The position numbers and the translations under genes were made by a program. This document shows, in pieces, positions 25,222 through 35,196 of a stretch of 64,000 nt of DNA. This stretch comes from Mycolicibacterium hassiacum DSM 44199 (GTDB taxonomy: Bacteria > Actinomycetota > Actinomycetes > Mycobacteriales > Mycobacteriaceae). The stretch is from the NCBI RefSeq assembly GCF_900603025.1, contig NZ_LR026975.1, forward strand, positions 5,146,001 through 5,210,000, read 5' to 3'. Position 1 is the first letter of the stretch, and every line of letters begins with the position of its first letter. The notes under the pieces were generated by a model. The model was not told where the DNA came from. It made no database searches and saw nothing but the letters and a program-made list of their open reading frames with translations.

Positions 25222-26274
25222 GTGGCCGGCGAGCCAAAAGCGAAAGTTATTCCGCTTCACGGCAATTCAGGGCGTGCCGCGCAGCGGCGCGCCGCCGCGT
25301 CCAGACAGGCCGGCGCGCGCCGGCACCCGTCGATGCTCGCTGACAACGCCACCGCTCACGAGGAGCTGGCGGCGGTCATCCACGAGATCGACGAGCACCG
25401 TGCCGCCGCGGGTGCGCAGGAGGCGACGCCGAACGAGCTCGTCGAACGCATCTCTGCGGTAGCTGAATTCATCCGCAAACGGATGAGCGGTGACTACACC
25501 GTCGACGAGTTCGGGTTCGACCCGCATCTGAACAACGCGGTGTTCCTGCCGCTGCTGCGGGTGCTGTTCCGGTCGTGGTTCCGCGTCGAGGTGAGCGGGA
25601 TCGAGAACCTGCCCGAGACCGGGGCTGCACTGGTGGTCGCCAACCATGCGGGGGTGCTGCCGTTCGACGGGTTGATGCTGTCGGTGGCGGTGCACGACCA
25701 CCATCCGGCCCACCGCGATCTGCGGATGCTGGCCGCCGACCTGGTGTTCGACCTGCCGGTGCTGGGACATGCCGCCCGCAAGGCCGGCCACACCATGGCC
25801 TGCACCGCCGACGCGCACCGGCTGCTGGCCGCCGGCGAGCTGACCGCGGTGTTCCCCGAGGGCTACAAGGGGCTGGGCAAGCGGTTCAAGGACCGCTACA
25901 AGCTGCAGCGGTTCGGCCGGGGCGGGTTCGTGTCGGCGGCGCTGCGCAGCCGGGCGCCGATCGTGCCGTGCTCGATCGTCGGCTCCGAGGAGATCTATCC
26001 GATGATCGCCGACCTCAAGCTGCTGGCCCGGCTGCTGGGGCTGCCGTACTTCCCCGTCACCCCGCTGTTCCCGCTGGCCGGCCCGGTCGGCATGGTGCCG
26101 CTGCCGTCCAAGTGGCACATCCGGTTCGGCGAACCGATCCCGACCGCCGACTACGACGAGTCGGCCGCCGACGACCCGATGATCACCTTCGAGCTGACCG
26201 ACCACGTCCGCGAGACCATCCAGCACACGCTCTATCAGCTGCTGGCCAACCGCCGGAACGTGTTCCTCGGCTGA
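25222..26274 (+). CDS. Lysophospholipid acyltransferase family protein, Rv0502-type
   Basis: The 350-aa protein has a basic disordered N-terminus, then a PlsC-like domain (about residues 110-330). The HxxxxD-type catalytic motif appears as NHAGVLPFD, and the glycerol-phosphate-binding motif as FPEGYKGLGK. It should transfer an acyl group to a lysolipid or related acceptor at the membrane. GTG 25222 follows GGTACTGAC. The mycolate cyclopropane synthase cmaA2, next to this gene in M. tuberculosis, is absent here. Confidence 0.82.
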   Translation: MAGEPKAKVIPLHGNSGRAAQRRAAASRQAGARRHPSMLADNATAHEELAAVIHEIDEHRAAAGAQEATPNELVERISAVAEFIRKRMSGDYTVDEFGFDPHLNNAVFLPLLRVLFRSWFRVEVSGIENLPETGAALVVANHAGVLPFDGLMLSVAVHDHHPAHRDLRMLAADLVFDLPVLGHAARKAGHTMACTADAHRLLAAGELTAVFPEGYKGLGKRFKDRYKLQRFGRGGFVSAALRSRAPIVPCSIVGSEEIYPMIADLKLLARLLGLPYFPVTPLFPLAGPVGMVPLPSKWHIRFGEPIPTADYDESAADDPMITFELTDHVRETIQHTLYQLLANRRNVFLG

Positions 26275-26419
26275 AACCGGCCGCTCGCGCCGCGAGCGTG
26301 CGGTGTCGTCCGCAACACGCCGCGACGGCGTACCGAACCGCACATTCGCCGGGGTAGCGGCGCCGAAGAGCCGCGGCCGGGACGCCGGCTGGTCCGGGAC
26401 GCCGGCTCGGCAGGGACGG
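26275..26419. repeat. Repeat-rich gap between convergent genes
   Basis: It holds a palindrome at 26282-26297 (GCTCGC/GCGAGC), an inverted repeat GTGCGGT (26298-26304) / ACCGCAC (26337-26343), and a 14-bp direct repeat CCGGGACGCCGGCT at 26377-26390 and 26394-26407. The hairpins may terminate both converging transcripts. No gene is seen in it. Confidence 0.6.
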
Positions 26420-26992
26420 TCAGGCGCCCTCGCCGGCCGTCGCCTCGTCCGCGGCGGGTTTCGGCGCGTTCTGCTTCGCGATCATCCGCTTGAGCGCGGC
26501 ATCGCGCGCCGCGGCGATCTGTGCCGTCACCTCGTCGGCCTCGGTCTCCGACTGCGCCTCGCCCATCACGGTCACCACGCTGGTCAGCACCGGGTTGCCG
26601 TCGGCGTCGGTGACCTCGCCCCGGATCTCGGTGACGATCGCGCCGTGCGACTCGGTCACCGAGTCCAGGTAGGAGTCGAAGTACAGCCGGTCGCCGGCCA
26701 GGATCGGGCGGTGGAAGGTGATCTTCTGGTCGCGGTGCAGCACCCGCTCCATGTTGATCGGCACGTCGAAGACCTTGAAGATCTCGTTCTGCACCCGCCG
26801 ACCCGCCACCGCCAGGAACGTCAGCGAGGCGATCAACGAGTCGTAGCCGCACTCCTTGGCGGCCTCTTCGCTGTAGTGCGCCGGGTGGTAGTCCTTCACC
26901 GCCCGGGCGAACTCCCGGATCTTCTCCCGATCCACCTCGAAGTAGTCGGGGTACCGGTAGTGCGTTCCGATGATCTCTTCCGCGATAGCCAT
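26420..26992 (-). CDS. hadD: (3R)-hydroxyacyl-ACP dehydratase subunit HadD-type (MaoC hotdog)
   Basis: The 190-aa protein has a hotdog fold with the hydratase segment [30 protein letters not shown], where the Asp/His pair aligns with the active site of R-hydratases. It corresponds to Rv0504c, reported as HadD, a FAS-II dehydratase needed for full-size mycolic acids. An alternative is an unassigned MaoC-like subunit. ATG 26992 has TAGGCT (27007-27002) 9 nt upstream. The Ala/Glu-rich C-terminal tail is probably disordered. Confidence 0.78.
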   Translation of the reverse strand: MAIAEEIIGTHYRYPDYFEVDREKIREFARAVKDYHPAHYSEEAAKECGYDSLIASLTFLAVAGRRVQNEIFKVFDVPINMERVLHRDQKITFHRPILAGDRLYFDSYLDSVTESHGAIVTEIRGEVTDADGNPVLTSVVTVMGEAQSETEADEVTAQIAAARDAALKRMIAKQNAPKPAADEATAGEGA

Positions 26993-27018
26993 CGTGGCGC
27001 GAGCCTATCAGCGATTGC

Positions 27019-27942
27019 TCAGCGCACGTCCTGGCGGCGGGAAACGATTGCCGCCAGCGCGCCGCCGAGGGCGCCCAGCGCCAGCGCCGAGGGCACCCCG
27101 ATCCGGGCCGCCTTGCGGGCGGTGCGGAAGTCGCGGATCTCCCAGCCCCGCTCCCGGGCCAGCTCCCGCAGGTCGGGGTCGGGGTTGATCGCCACGGCCG
27201 TGCCGACCAGCGACAACATCGGCACGTCGTTGAAGCTGTCGGAGTACGCAGTGCACCGGCGCAGGTTCAGCCCCTCCCGGATCGCCAGCGAGCGCACCGC
27301 GTGCGCCTTGCCGGTGCCGTGCAGGATGTCGCCGACCAGCCGGCCGGTGAACACCCCGTCGACCGACTCGGCGACCGTGCCCAGCGCCCCGGTCAGCCCG
27401 AGCCGGCGGGCGATGATCGCGGCCAGCTCGTACGGCGTGGCGGTGACCAGCCACACCTGCTGGCCGGCGTCGAGGTGCATCTGAGCCAGTGCGCGGGTGC
27501 CCGGCCAGATCTTGTCGGCGATGATCTCGTCGTAGATCTCCTCGCCGAGCGCGACGAGCTCGTCGACCGAACGGCCCTCGATGAACGCCAGCGCCTTCTG
27601 CTTGCCCTGCGCGACGTCGTCGCTGTTCTCCCGGCCCAGCAGCTGAAACTTGGCCTGCGCGAAGATGAACCGCGCCATGTCGGCGTAGGTGAAGTACTTG
27701 CGCGCGGCCAGGCCCCGGGCGAAGTGCACCAGCGACGACCCCTGCACCAGGGTGTTGTCGACGTCGAAGAACGCCGCGGCGGTCAGATCCGGCGGCGGTT
27801 TGGGCGGCGCGGATTCGGCCGGCCCGGTCAGGTCGGTGACGGCAGCTGACGCGCTCGCCTCGCCGGCCACCCGCTGCTGCGCGGGGCCGGCGTCATCCAC
27901 CTGGCCGTTCTGACGACCGGAATCGCGACCGAACTCGGACAC
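27019..27942 (-). CDS. serB1: HAD-IB family phosphatase (SerB-like), Rv0505c-type
   Basis: The 307-aa protein has the HAD motif [13 protein letters not shown] near residues 58-70, motif [11 protein letters not shown], and motif III/IV around [18 protein letters not shown]-terminal hydrophobic/basic tail ([16 protein letters not shown]) could touch the membrane. It is annotated as phosphoserine phosphatase in M. tuberculosis; substrate not proven. The HAD-IB cap fits small phosphomonoesters. GTG 27942 is divergent from the glutaredoxin gene. Confidence 0.8.
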   Translation of the reverse strand: MSEFGRDSGRQNGQVDDAGPAQQRVAGEASASAAVTDLTGPAESAPPKPPPDLTAAAFFDVDNTLVQGSSLVHFARGLAARKYFTYADMARFIFAQAKFQLLGRENSDDVAQGKQKALAFIEGRSVDELVALGEEIYDEIIADKIWPGTRALAQMHLDAGQQVWLVTATPYELAAIIARRLGLTGALGTVAESVDGVFTGRLVGDILHGTGKAHAVRSLAIREGLNLRRCTAYSDSFNDVPMLSLVGTAVAINPDPDLRELARERGWEIRDFRTARKAARIGVPSALALGALGGALAAIVSRRQDVR

Positions 27943-27981
27943 ACCATCAACCCTAAGTCACCTTCCGGCCATACTGTCGGT

Positions 27982-28236
27982 GTGGACCGGCGGGTTGAAC
28001 TGCTCACCAGGGCGGGCTGCGGGACGTGCGCCAAGGCGGCGGCCCGGCTGGCCGAACTGTCCTCCGAACTCGGCTTCACGCTGACGGTCACCGACGTGGA
28101 CGAGGCCGCGGCGGCCGGCGACAAGGCGCTGCGTGCCGAGTTCGGCGACCGGCTGCCGGTGGTGCTGCTCGACGGCCGAGAGCACAGCTACTGGGAGGTC
28201 GACGAGCCGCGGCTGCGGGCGGACCTGGCGAAGTGA
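27982..28236 (+). CDS. Glutaredoxin-like (DUF836) protein, Rv0508-type
   Basis: The 84-aa thioredoxin-fold protein begins [17 protein letters not shown] with the redox motif CGTC and has the cis-Pro region RLPVVLLDG. It could reduce disulfides, possibly those of HemA or cofactors. It lies directly before hemA, as in M. tuberculosis. GTG 27982 is preceded by TACTGT (27972-27977), 4 nt away. The mmpS2/mmpL2 genes that stand before it in M. tuberculosis are missing. Confidence 0.85.
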   Translation: MDRRVELLTRAGCGTCAKAAARLAELSSELGFTLTVTDVDEAAAAGDKALRAEFGDRLPVVLLDGREHSYWEVDEPRLRADLAK

Positions 28237-28361
28237 CCGGCCCGCCGGGCGGTGGGGAGGCGCTCGATCACCAGCCGCGAAACCGTACTCCGGCAGGAGT
28301 TCTCCCACCCGTTCGCGCGATTTCCCCGCGAGGGGCTCGACAGTGGGCGAATTTGGTGGCC

Positions 28362-28367
28362 TACTGT
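28362..28367 (+). promoter_or_regulatory. -10 box TACTGT for hemA
   Basis: TACTGT at 28362-28367 with GGAG at 28397-28400 before GTG 28403 gives hemA a leader of about 29 nt. The rest of 28237-28402 shows no clear palindrome. Confidence 0.45.
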
Positions 28368-28402
28368 TCAGCGACTACCGTGGACGAGGTGGTGATGGAG
28401 CG

Positions 28403-29758
28403 GTGAGCGTACTGCTATTCGGTGTATCACACCGCAGTGCGCCGGTGTCGGTGCTCGAGCAGCTGAGCACCGACGAGGCTGAGCAGGCGAAGATCGCCGA
28501 AAAGGTGCTGCAGTCCTCGCTCGTCACCGAGGTCATGGTGCTCTCGACCTGCAACCGGGTCGAGGTCTACGCCGTCGTCGAAGCCTTCCACGGCGGGCTC
28601 TCCGTCATCGGGCAGGTGCTCTCCGAGCACTCCGGGATGAGCCTGCAGGACCTCACGAAATACGCCTACGTCCGCTACGCCGAGGCCGCCGTCGAGCATC
28701 TGTTCGCGGTGGCCTCCGGTTTGGATTCGGCCGTTGTCGGCGAACAGCAGGTGCTCGGTCAGGTCCGCCGCGCCTACGCCAACGCCGAGGCCAACCGCAC
28801 CGTCGGGCGCACCCTGCACGACCTGGCCCAGCGCGCGCTGTCGGTCGGCAAGCGGGTGCACGCCGAGACCGGCATCGACGCCGCCGGCGCCTCGGTGGTG
28901 TCGGTCGCGCTCGGCATCGCCGAGGAGAAGCTCGGCTCGCTGACCGGCCGCAGCAGCGTGGTGGTCGGCGCCGGGTCGATGGGCTCGCTGGCCGCCAGAC
29001 ACCTGCTGCGCGCCGGGGTGGAGCGCATCCACATCGTCAACCGCAGCATCCCGCGGGCCAAGCGGCTGGCCGAGCGGCTGCGCGCCGACGGGGTGGCCGC
29101 CGCCGCGTTCCCGTTCGACCATCTGCCCCCGGTGCTCACCGACGCCGACGTCGTGGTGTCGTGCACCGGCGCGGTCCGCCCGGTGGTGTCGCTGGCCGAC
29201 GTGCACCGCGGCCTGGCCCACGTGCCCGAACCCAAGCAGCTGGTGATCTGTGACCTGGGCATGCCGCGCGACGTCGATCCCGCGGTGGCCGGGTTGCCCG
29301 GGGTCTTCGTCATCGACATGGAGCGGATCCTGCGCGACCCCGCGGCGCGGGCCGCCGCCACCGACGCCGACGCCGCCCGCACCATCGTGGCCGCGGAGGT
29401 CTCGGACTACCTGATGAAGCAGCGGATGGCCGAGGTCACCCCCACGGTCACCGCGCTGCGGCAACGCGCCGCCGAGGTCGTCGAGGCCGAACTGCTGCGG
29501 CTGGACAACCGGCTGCCCGGGCTGGATCCGGCGCAGCGCGCCGAGGTCGCCAACACCGTGCGCCGGGTGGTCGACAAGCTGCTGCACGCGCCCACGGTGC
29601 GGGTCAAGCAGCTGGCCAGCGCGCCCGGCGGGGACAGCTACGCCGAGGCGCTGCGGGAACTCTTCGAACTCGACCAGCAGGCCGTCGACGCCGTCGCGGC
29701 CGGCGAATTGCCTTTGTTGGCAGCCGATCTCACCACCGAACGCGACAAGACCGAGTAA
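28403..29758 (+). CDS. hemA: Glutamyl-tRNA reductase
   Basis: HemA makes glutamate-1-semialdehyde from Glu-tRNA(Glu) with NADPH, committing carbon to heme. The 451-aa enzyme has [12 protein letters not shown], the active-site Cys in [11 protein letters not shown] (near residue 50), [10 protein letters not shown], and the C-terminal dimerisation domain with [15 protein letters not shown] 28403 gives the family start V-S-V-L-L-F-G. hemC follows after 3 nt. The product is passed to HemL (39456), which is apart from the operon. Confidence 0.96.
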   Translation: MSVLLFGVSHRSAPVSVLEQLSTDEAEQAKIAEKVLQSSLVTEVMVLSTCNRVEVYAVVEAFHGGLSVIGQVLSEHSGMSLQDLTKYAYVRYAEAAVEHLFAVASGLDSAVVGEQQVLGQVRRAYANAEANRTVGRTLHDLAQRALSVGKRVHAETGIDAAGASVVSVALGIAEEKLGSLTGRSSVVVGAGSMGSLAARHLLRAGVERIHIVNRSIPRAKRLAERLRADGVAAAAFPFDHLPPVLTDADVVVSCTGAVRPVVSLADVHRGLAHVPEPKQLVICDLGMPRDVDPAVAGLPGVFVIDMERILRDPAARAAATDADAARTIVAAEVSDYLMKQRMAEVTPTVTALRQRAAEVVEAELLRLDNRLPGLDPAQRAEVANTVRRVVDKLLHAPTVRVKQLASAPGGDSYAEALRELFELDQQAVDAVAAGELPLLAADLTTERDKTE

Positions 29759-29761
29759 CAC

Positions 29762-30700
29762 TTGAAACCACTCCGGATAGGCACCCGGGGCAGCCTGTTG
29801 GCGACGACCCAGGCCTCCACGGTCCGGGACGCGCTGATCGCCAAGGGCCACGCCGCCGAACTCGTCATCATCACCACCGAAGGCGACCGCAACCAGGGAC
29901 CGATCGCCGACATCGGCGTCGGGGTGTTCACCGCCGCGCTGCGCGAGGCCATCCTCGACGGCCGGGTGGACGCCGCCGTGCACTCGTTCAAGGACCTGCC
30001 CACCGCCCCCGATCCGCGGCTCACCGTGGCCGCCGTCCCACCCCGTGAGGACCCCCGCGACGCACTGGTGGCCCGCGACGGGCTGGTGCTGGGGGAGTTG
30101 CCGGAGGGATCGGTGATCGGCACGTCGAGTCCGCGCCGAACCGCACAGCTTAAAGCATTGGGTCTCGGTTTGGAAATCCGCCCCCTACGAGGCAACCTTG
30201 ATACCAGGTTGAACAGGGTGAGGAGCGGTGAGCTCGACGGCATCGTAGTCGCCCGGGCCGGGCTGGCCCGGATCGGGCGGCTCTCCGATGTCACCGAGAC
30301 CCTCGAGCCGGTGCAGATGTTGCCGGCACCGGCTCAAGGTGCGCTCGCGGTGGAATGCCGCGCAGACGACACCGGGCTCGTTGCGCTGTTGTCGGAGCTG
30401 GACGACCCCGACACACGCGCTGCGGTCACCGCTGAACGTGCCCTGCTCGCCACGCTGGAGGCGGGCTGCTCCGCACCGGTGGGCGCGATCGCCGAGGTGG
30501 TCGAGTCCATCGATGAGGACGGTCGCGTCTTCGAGGAGGTGTCGCTACGCGGCTGCGTGGCGAGACTGGACGGATCCGACGTGATCCGCGCCTCCGGGGT
30601 CGGCACACCGGACCGGGCCGTCGAGCTCGGGCGCTCGGTGGCCCAGGAGCTGTTCGACCTCGGTGCGCGCGAACTCATGGCGGATCGCGAGAGCAGTTAG
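29762..30700 (+). CDS. hemC: Porphobilinogen deaminase (hydroxymethylbilane synthase)
   Basis: HemC polymerises four porphobilinogens. The 312-aa enzyme begins with TTG 29762 ([17 protein letters not shown]). Catalytic Asp lies in [10 protein letters not shown] (the Lys-Asp pair), and the dipyrromethane cofactor is attached to Cys236 in [13 protein letters not shown] start, only 3 nt after the hemA stop, may lower its expression relative to hemA, unless coupling compensates. Confidence 0.96.
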   Translation: MKPLRIGTRGSLLATTQASTVRDALIAKGHAAELVIITTEGDRNQGPIADIGVGVFTAALREAILDGRVDAAVHSFKDLPTAPDPRLTVAAVPPREDPRDALVARDGLVLGELPEGSVIGTSSPRRTAQLKALGLGLEIRPLRGNLDTRLNRVRSGELDGIVVARAGLARIGRLSDVTETLEPVQMLPAPAQGALAVECRADDTGLVALLSELDDPDTRAAVTAERALLATLEAGCSAPVGAIAEVVESIDEDGRVFEEVSLRGCVARLDGSDVIRASGVGTPDRAVELGRSVAQELFDLGARELMADRESS

Positions 30701-30713
30701 AGCGGAGTGATAG

Positions 30714-32450
30714 ATGACAGGCCAGAGTATCGGGCGCGGCCGTAAGCCTAAGCCAGGCCGGATCACGTTCGTCGGCTCGGGCCCCGGTGACCCAGGCCTG
30801 CTGACGACGCGAGCCCGCAATGTGCTGGCCAACGCCACCCTGGTGTTCACCGACCCCGACGTTCCCGACGCGGTGCTCGCGCTGGCCGGCTGCGACCTGC
30901 CGCCCGCGGCGGGGCCCGCTCCCGCGACCAACGGATCGGCGCCCGCCAAGGCCGCTGCGCAGGGGACCGACGGCAGCGCGGCCGCCAACGGCGCCGAGCC
31001 GGCCGCCGACGGGGCCGCCGCGACGGCGACCGCGACCCTGGTCACCGGCGGCGCGGAGGTCCGGCCCGCCCTCGGGGATCCCGCCGAGGTCGCCAAGGCG
31101 CTCGCCGCCGAGGCCCGCACCGGCGTCGACGTGGTGCGGCTGGTGACCGGCGACCCGCTGTCGATCGACTCGGTGATCGCCGAGGTGACGGCGTTGGCCA
31201 AGACCCATCTGAACTTCGAGATCGTGCCCGGGCTGCCCGACACCACCGCGGTGCCGACGTATGCGGGCCTGCCGCTGGGCTCCTCGCACACCGTCGCCGA
31301 CGTGCGCGCCGACGTGGACTGGGAGTCGCTGGCCGCCGCCCCTGGCCCGCTGATCCTGCACGCCACCCCGTCGCACCTGTCGGATGCGGCACGGACCCTG
31401 ATCGAGCACGGTCTGCTGGAGAGCACCCCGACCGTGGTGACCGCCAACGGCACCACCTGCCAGCAGCGGTCGGTGGAGACCACGCTGGGCGGGCTGCTGG
31501 ACAAGTCGCTGCTGGAGACGCCGGTCGGTCCGGAGTTGGCCCCGGGCCCGCTGTCCGGGCCGCTGGTCGTCACCATCGGTAAGACGGTGGCGCACCGGGC
31601 CAAGCTGAACTGGTGGGAGAGCCGCGCCCTGTACGGCTGGACGGTGCTGGTGCCGCGCACCAAGGACCAGGCGCCCGAGATGAGCGAGCGGCTGATCGCC
31701 CACGGCGCCACCCCGATCGAGGTGCCCACCATCGCCGTCGAGCCGCCGCGCAGCCCCGCCCAGATGGAGCGCGCGGTCAAGGGGCTGGTCGACGGCCGCT
31801 TCCAGTGGGTGGTGTTCACCTCCACCAACGCGGTGCGCGCGGTGTGGGAGAAGTTCCGCGAGTTCGGGCTGGACGCCCGCGCGTTCTCCGGCGTGAAGAT
31901 CGCCTGCGTGGGCCAGGCCACCGCCGACCGGGTGCGCGCCTTCGGCATCAACCCGGAGCTGGTGCCGTCGGGTGAGCAGTCCTCGCTGGGGCTGCTCGAG
32001 GAGTTCCCGCCGTACGACGAGGTGTTCGACCCGGTCAACCGGGTGCTGCTGCCGCGCGCCGACATCGCCACCGAGACGCTGGCCGAGGGGCTGCGCGAAC
32101 GCGGTTGGGAGATCGAGGACGTCACCGCCTACCGGACCGTGCGCGCCGCGCCGCCGCCGGCGCACATCCGCGAGATGATCAAGACCGGCGGCTTTGACGC
32201 GGTGTGCTTCACCTCGAGCTCGACGGTGCGCAACCTGGTCGGCATCGCCGGCAAGCCGCACGCCCGCACCATCGTCGCGTGCATCGGCCCCAAGACCGCC
32301 GAGACCGCAACGGAATTCGGCCTGCGGGTGGATGTGCAGCCGGAGGTGGCCCAGGTCGGCCCGCTGGTCGACGCGCTGGCCGAGCACGCCGCCCGGCTGC
32401 GTGCGGAGGGGGCGCTGCCGCCGCCGCGCAAGAAGAGCCGCCGGCGTTAG
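30714..32450 (+). CDS. hemD: Uroporphyrinogen-III synthase with N-terminal methyltransferase-like domain
   Basis: The 578-aa fusion has an N-terminal SUMT-like domain (about 15-245, GSGPGDPGLLTTRAR), an Ala/Thr-rich linker (about 60-110) inserted in it, and a C-terminal HemD domain (about 300-560, with TKDQAPEMSERLIAHGA and ITAYRT-like ends). HemD cyclises hydroxymethylbilane. The SUMT half lacks the usual GGDPF (reads VTGDPLS), so its methylase activity is doubtful. It lies between hemC and hemB. ATG 30714 follows GAGCGGAG. Confidence 0.92.
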   Translation: MTGQSIGRGRKPKPGRITFVGSGPGDPGLLTTRARNVLANATLVFTDPDVPDAVLALAGCDLPPAAGPAPATNGSAPAKAAAQGTDGSAAANGAEPAADGAAATATATLVTGGAEVRPALGDPAEVAKALAAEARTGVDVVRLVTGDPLSIDSVIAEVTALAKTHLNFEIVPGLPDTTAVPTYAGLPLGSSHTVADVRADVDWESLAAAPGPLILHATPSHLSDAARTLIEHGLLESTPTVVTANGTTCQQRSVETTLGGLLDKSLLETPVGPELAPGPLSGPLVVTIGKTVAHRAKLNWWESRALYGWTVLVPRTKDQAPEMSERLIAHGATPIEVPTIAVEPPRSPAQMERAVKGLVDGRFQWVVFTSTNAVRAVWEKFREFGLDARAFSGVKIACVGQATADRVRAFGINPELVPSGEQSSLGLLEEFPPYDEVFDPVNRVLLPRADIATETLAEGLRERGWEIEDVTAYRTVRAAPPPAHIREMIKTGGFDAVCFTSSSTVRNLVGIAGKPHARTIVACIGPKTAETATEFGLRVDVQPEVAQVGPLVDALAEHAARLRAEGALPPPRKKSRRR

Positions 32451-32468
32451 GCGCGGGGCACGCACGCC

Positions 32469-33449
32469 ATGGCGTTTCCCCGGCATCGCCCCCGCCGACT
32501 GCGGTCCACCCCCGCGGTGCGCCGACTGGTGGCCGAAACCTCGTTGGAGCCAAGGCATCTGGTGCTTCCGCTGTTCGTCGCCGACGGCATCGACGAGCCG
32601 CGGCCGATCGCGTCGATGCCCGGGGTGGTGCAGCACACCCGGGATTCGCTGCGCCGGGCCGCCGCCGACGCGGTCGCCGCGGGCGTGGGCGGGCTGATGC
32701 TGTTCGGGGTGCCGCGCGAACAGGACAAGGACGCCACCGGTTCGATCGGCTGGGTCGAGGACGGAATCCTCAACGTGGCGCTGCGCGACCTGGCCGCCGA
32801 CCTCGGGGATGCCACCGTGCTGATGGCCGACACCTGCCTCGACGAGTTCACCGACCACGGCCACTGCGGGGTGCTCGACGCCCACGGCCGCGTCGACAAC
32901 GACGCCACGAACGAGCTGTACGTGAAACTCGCTGTGGCTCAGGCTGAATCGGGCGCGCACGTGGTGAGCCCCAGCGGCATGATGGACGGTCAGGTGGCGG
33001 CGATCCGGGACGGGTTGGACGCCGCCGGGCACACCGACACCGCGATCCTGGCCTACGCGGCCAAGTACGCGTCCGGGTTCTACGGGCCGTTCCGGGAGGC
33101 GGTCGGCTCCAGCCTGCGCGGGGATCGGCGCACCTACCAGCAGGATCCGGCCAACGGCCGGGAGGCGCTGCGCGAGGTCGAACTCGACATCGACGAGGGC
33201 GCCGACATCGTCATGGTCAAACCCGCCATGGCCTACCTCGACGTGGTGCGCGCGGTCGCGGACGTCTCACCGGTGCCGGTGGCCGCCTATCAGGTGTCGG
33301 GGGAGTACGCTATGATCAGCGCCGCCGCCGCCAACGGCTGGATCGATCTGCGCACCGTCGCCCTGGAGACATTGACGTCGATCCGCCGGGCCGGTGCGGA
33401 CATCGTGCTGACCTACTGGGCGGCGCAGGCCGCCCACTGGCTGGCGTGA
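32469..33449 (+). CDS. hemB: Delta-aminolevulinic acid dehydratase (porphobilinogen synthase)
   Basis: HemB joins two 5-aminolevulinate molecules into porphobilinogen. The 326-aa enzyme has Schiff-base lysines in [12 protein letters not shown] and [11 protein letters not shown]. The metal region reads [15 protein letters not shown], where the second of the three zinc cysteines is Asp, so the zinc site is altered or replaced. It starts at ATG 32469. Its stop overlaps the next small gene by 4 nt. Confidence 0.96.
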   Translation: MAFPRHRPRRLRSTPAVRRLVAETSLEPRHLVLPLFVADGIDEPRPIASMPGVVQHTRDSLRRAAADAVAAGVGGLMLFGVPREQDKDATGSIGWVEDGILNVALRDLAADLGDATVLMADTCLDEFTDHGHCGVLDAHGRVDNDATNELYVKLAVAQAESGAHVVSPSGMMDGQVAAIRDGLDAAGHTDTAILAYAAKYASGFYGPFREAVGSSLRGDRRTYQQDPANGREALREVELDIDEGADIVMVKPAMAYLDVVRAVADVSPVPVAAYQVSGEYAMISAAAANGWIDLRTVALETLTSIRRAGADIVLTYWAAQAAHWLA

Positions 33450-33862
33450 CGGCGCCGGTCGAGCCCGGCAAGCGGCCCGAGGACGTCGACACCGGGTTCT
33501 GGTTGTGGGCGGTGGCGCTGCCGCTGTTGACGATCGGGCGCATCGTCGATGTGGTCAGCGGCGGCGCCGGCCGTGTTCCCGCCGCGGCGGTGGGGCTGTC
33601 GGTGCTGTTCGTGGTGGCGGTGGCCGCGGTGACCGCGGCGCTGCTGGTGCTGCTGCGCGACGGTTACCGCTGGAGCCGCACCGTGCTGACCGGCGGCGGG
33701 GTGGCGACGGTCGTGGTCATGGCCACCAACCTGTTCGGGGCCGAACGCCCGGACGGGGTCGCGGTCGCCTACGCGATCTGCGTCATCCTGGGTTCGGTCG
33801 CGGTCGCCGGCGGGGTCTACCTGTTGCATCGCAAGGACGCCGACGCGTTCTTCACCCGCTGA
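33446..33862 (+). CDS. Small membrane protein, Rv0513-type
   Basis: The 138-aa protein starts at GTG 33446, overlapping the hemB stop. It has four hydrophobic helices (around residues 15-33, 40-65, 72-95, 100-120) and a short charged tail. No family function is known to me. Coupling to hemB suggests a shared operon but not necessarily a heme role. Confidence 0.68.
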   Translation: MTAPVEPGKRPEDVDTGFWLWAVALPLLTIGRIVDVVSGGAGRVPAAAVGLSVLFVVAVAAVTAALLVLLRDGYRWSRTVLTGGGVATVVVMATNLFGAERPDGVAVAYAICVILGSVAVAGGVYLLHRKDADAFFTR

Positions 33863-33878
33863 ACTAGGCTGCCTGACG

Positions 33879-34286
33879 ATGACTGCTCCCCAACCCCGTC
33901 CCCGGGTCGTCACCGCCGCGTTCTGGTGCTGGGTGGTGGCCGCGGTGGTGCTGGTGCTGGGCGGGTTGACCGGGCTGTTCAACCCGCACGACGTGCCCGG
34001 CCCGGTCCGGGCGATGGGCGGCCTGATCGCCGCGGCCGGGCTGGGGTTGAGCTACCTGGCCGGTCAGGCGCGCCGCGGGGACCCCCGGTTCGCCCGGGCC
34101 GCCGTCGCGCTGGCGTTCGCGCTGGTCGCGGTGCTCGCCCTGCTGGCGGTGTCGACCATGTGGCTGGGCTGGCTGCTCGCGCTGGTGCTGGCGATGGTCG
34201 GGGCGGTGCTGATGCTGCGCCCGGCGGCCCGGCAGTGGTTCGGCTCGCCGGGGTCCGAGGGGTTCGACCAGGAGGGGTCGCGATGA
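33879..34286 (+). CDS. Small membrane protein, Rv0514-type
   Basis: The 135-aa protein has four hydrophobic segments (about 10-30, 40-60, 75-95, 95-120), separated by PHDVPGP and a basic loop ARRGDPR. It lies 16 nt after the Rv0513-type gene and overlaps the next by 4 nt. The function is unknown. Confidence 0.62.
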   Translation: MTAPQPRPRVVTAAFWCWVVAAVVLVLGGLTGLFNPHDVPGPVRAMGGLIAAAGLGLSYLAGQARRGDPRFARAAVALAFALVAVLALLAVSTMWLGWLLALVLAMVGAVLMLRPAARQWFGSPGSEGFDQEGSR

Positions 34287-34792
34287 CCGAGAAGAGCACG
34301 TCGGACGCGCCGGAACGGCCCGAGCAGATCCTGTTCTACGAACAGGGCGCCAGCTGGTGGTGGCTGTTGGCCGGCCCGGGGGCGGGCATCGCGATGGCGC
34401 TGATCCAGGCGTCGGCCGGCTACGGGTTCCAGTGGCTGGTGCCGGGGCTGTTCTTCGTGCTGGTGACGGGTTTCCTGGCCATCCAGGTCAAGGCGGCGCG
34501 GATCCACACCTCCGTCGAGTTGACGCCCGACTATCTGCGCCAGGGCACCGAGTACCTCGACATCGACGACATCGTGCGGATCTACCCGGAGCCGGGCAAG
34601 AACGAGACCCCGAAGTGGATGTCGGCCCGGGCGCTCGGCGAGCTGACCGGGGTGCCGCGGGGCCGCACCGGCATCGGGCTCAAGCTCACCAACGACCGCA
34701 AGGCCCAGGCCTGGGCGCGTAAACACAGGCGGCTGCGCGCCGAGCTGACCCGGCTGGTCGAGGAACGGATCCCGCGGGAGCGCGACGCGTGA
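34283..34792 (+). CDS. DUF3093 family membrane protein
   Basis: The 169-aa protein starts at ATG 34283, overlapping the previous stop (ATGA). It has two N-terminal transmembrane helices (about 25-45 and 50-70, with a WWWLLAGPG entry), followed by a soluble cytoplasmic part (YLRQGTEYLDIDDIVRIYPEP, GIGLKLTNDRKAQAWARKHR). This resembles DUF3093 proteins of unknown role. AGGAGG upstream is a strong Shine-Dalgarno. It belongs to the hemB-led operon. Confidence 0.7.
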   Translation: MTEKSTSDAPERPEQILFYEQGASWWWLLAGPGAGIAMALIQASAGYGFQWLVPGLFFVLVTGFLAIQVKAARIHTSVELTPDYLRQGTEYLDIDDIVRIYPEPGKNETPKWMSARALGELTGVPRGRTGIGLKLTNDRKAQAWARKHRRLRAELTRLVEERIPRERDA

Positions 34793-35028
34793 GACCGGGA
34801 CTGGTGGCGGCGGCGCTGATCGCGCCGGCCGCCGCGGCGGGGTGCGTGGCCAGCTGGCTGGCGGCCGGTTCGACGGTCGAGGTGGAGCCGGTGCTCGACG
34901 GCGAGCCGGCGACCGTCTCAGTGGTGTACTCCCCACCGCTGGTGGTGCTGTCGCTGGTGTTGGCGACGGTGGCCGGTGTCGCGGCGGTGCTGGCGATCTC
35001 GCAGCTGGCCCGCCGCCGTCGTCGCTAG
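34789..35028 (+). CDS. Very small two-helix membrane protein
   Basis: The 79-aa protein starts at GTG 34789, overlapping the previous stop by 4 nt. It has an N-terminal signal-anchor (LVAAALIAPAAAAGCVASWL, residues 4-23), an acidic outside loop and a C-terminal helix ending RRRRR. The function is unknown. It is the last gene of the hemB-led operon before a double hairpin. Confidence 0.6.
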   Translation: MRPGLVAAALIAPAAAAGCVASWLAAGSTVEVEPVLDGEPATVSVVYSPPLVVLSLVLATVAGVAAVLAISQLARRRRR

Positions 35029-35105
35029 CTAGCCGCGCCCCGCTTTCTTGCAACGGAATAGCATTCCCGGTCGTTCGTCGGCCGATTTCACAGCCATGGG
35101 TTCAC

Positions 35106-35157
35106 TCTCGCGGCGCTGAGCCCGCCGCGAGAAGCGCGCGGCGGGGGACGCCCGCCC
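35106..35157 (+). terminator. Double hairpin ending the hemB-led operon
   Basis: TCTCGCGGC (35106-35114) pairs with GCCGCGAGA (35124-35132), 9 perfect pairs. A second short stem, GGCGGG with CCCGCC, follows before 35157. It has no T-run, as usual in mycobacteria. It lies just before the MpaB-like gene and its operator. Confidence 0.6.
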
Positions 35158-35161
35158 GATT

Positions 35162-35187
35162 TGTTACAAAGTGCGAAGTTTGTAACA
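35162..35187. promoter_or_regulatory. TetR-type operator before the MpaB-like gene
   Basis: TGTTACAAA (35162-35170) and TTTGTAACA (35179-35187) are perfect 9-bp arms separated by 8 nt. TAACAC within the right arm can act as -10 for ATG 35197, 8 nt away. The TetR gene at 36047 overlaps the end of the downstream gene, so it is the likely ligand of this operator. Confidence 0.7.
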
Positions 35188-35196
35188 CTGTTGCGC

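Noticed and set aside
28133..28402. Longer hemA start at 28133
   Set aside because: It overlaps the glutaredoxin gene and lacks HemA-like sequence; GTG 28403 gives the family start.
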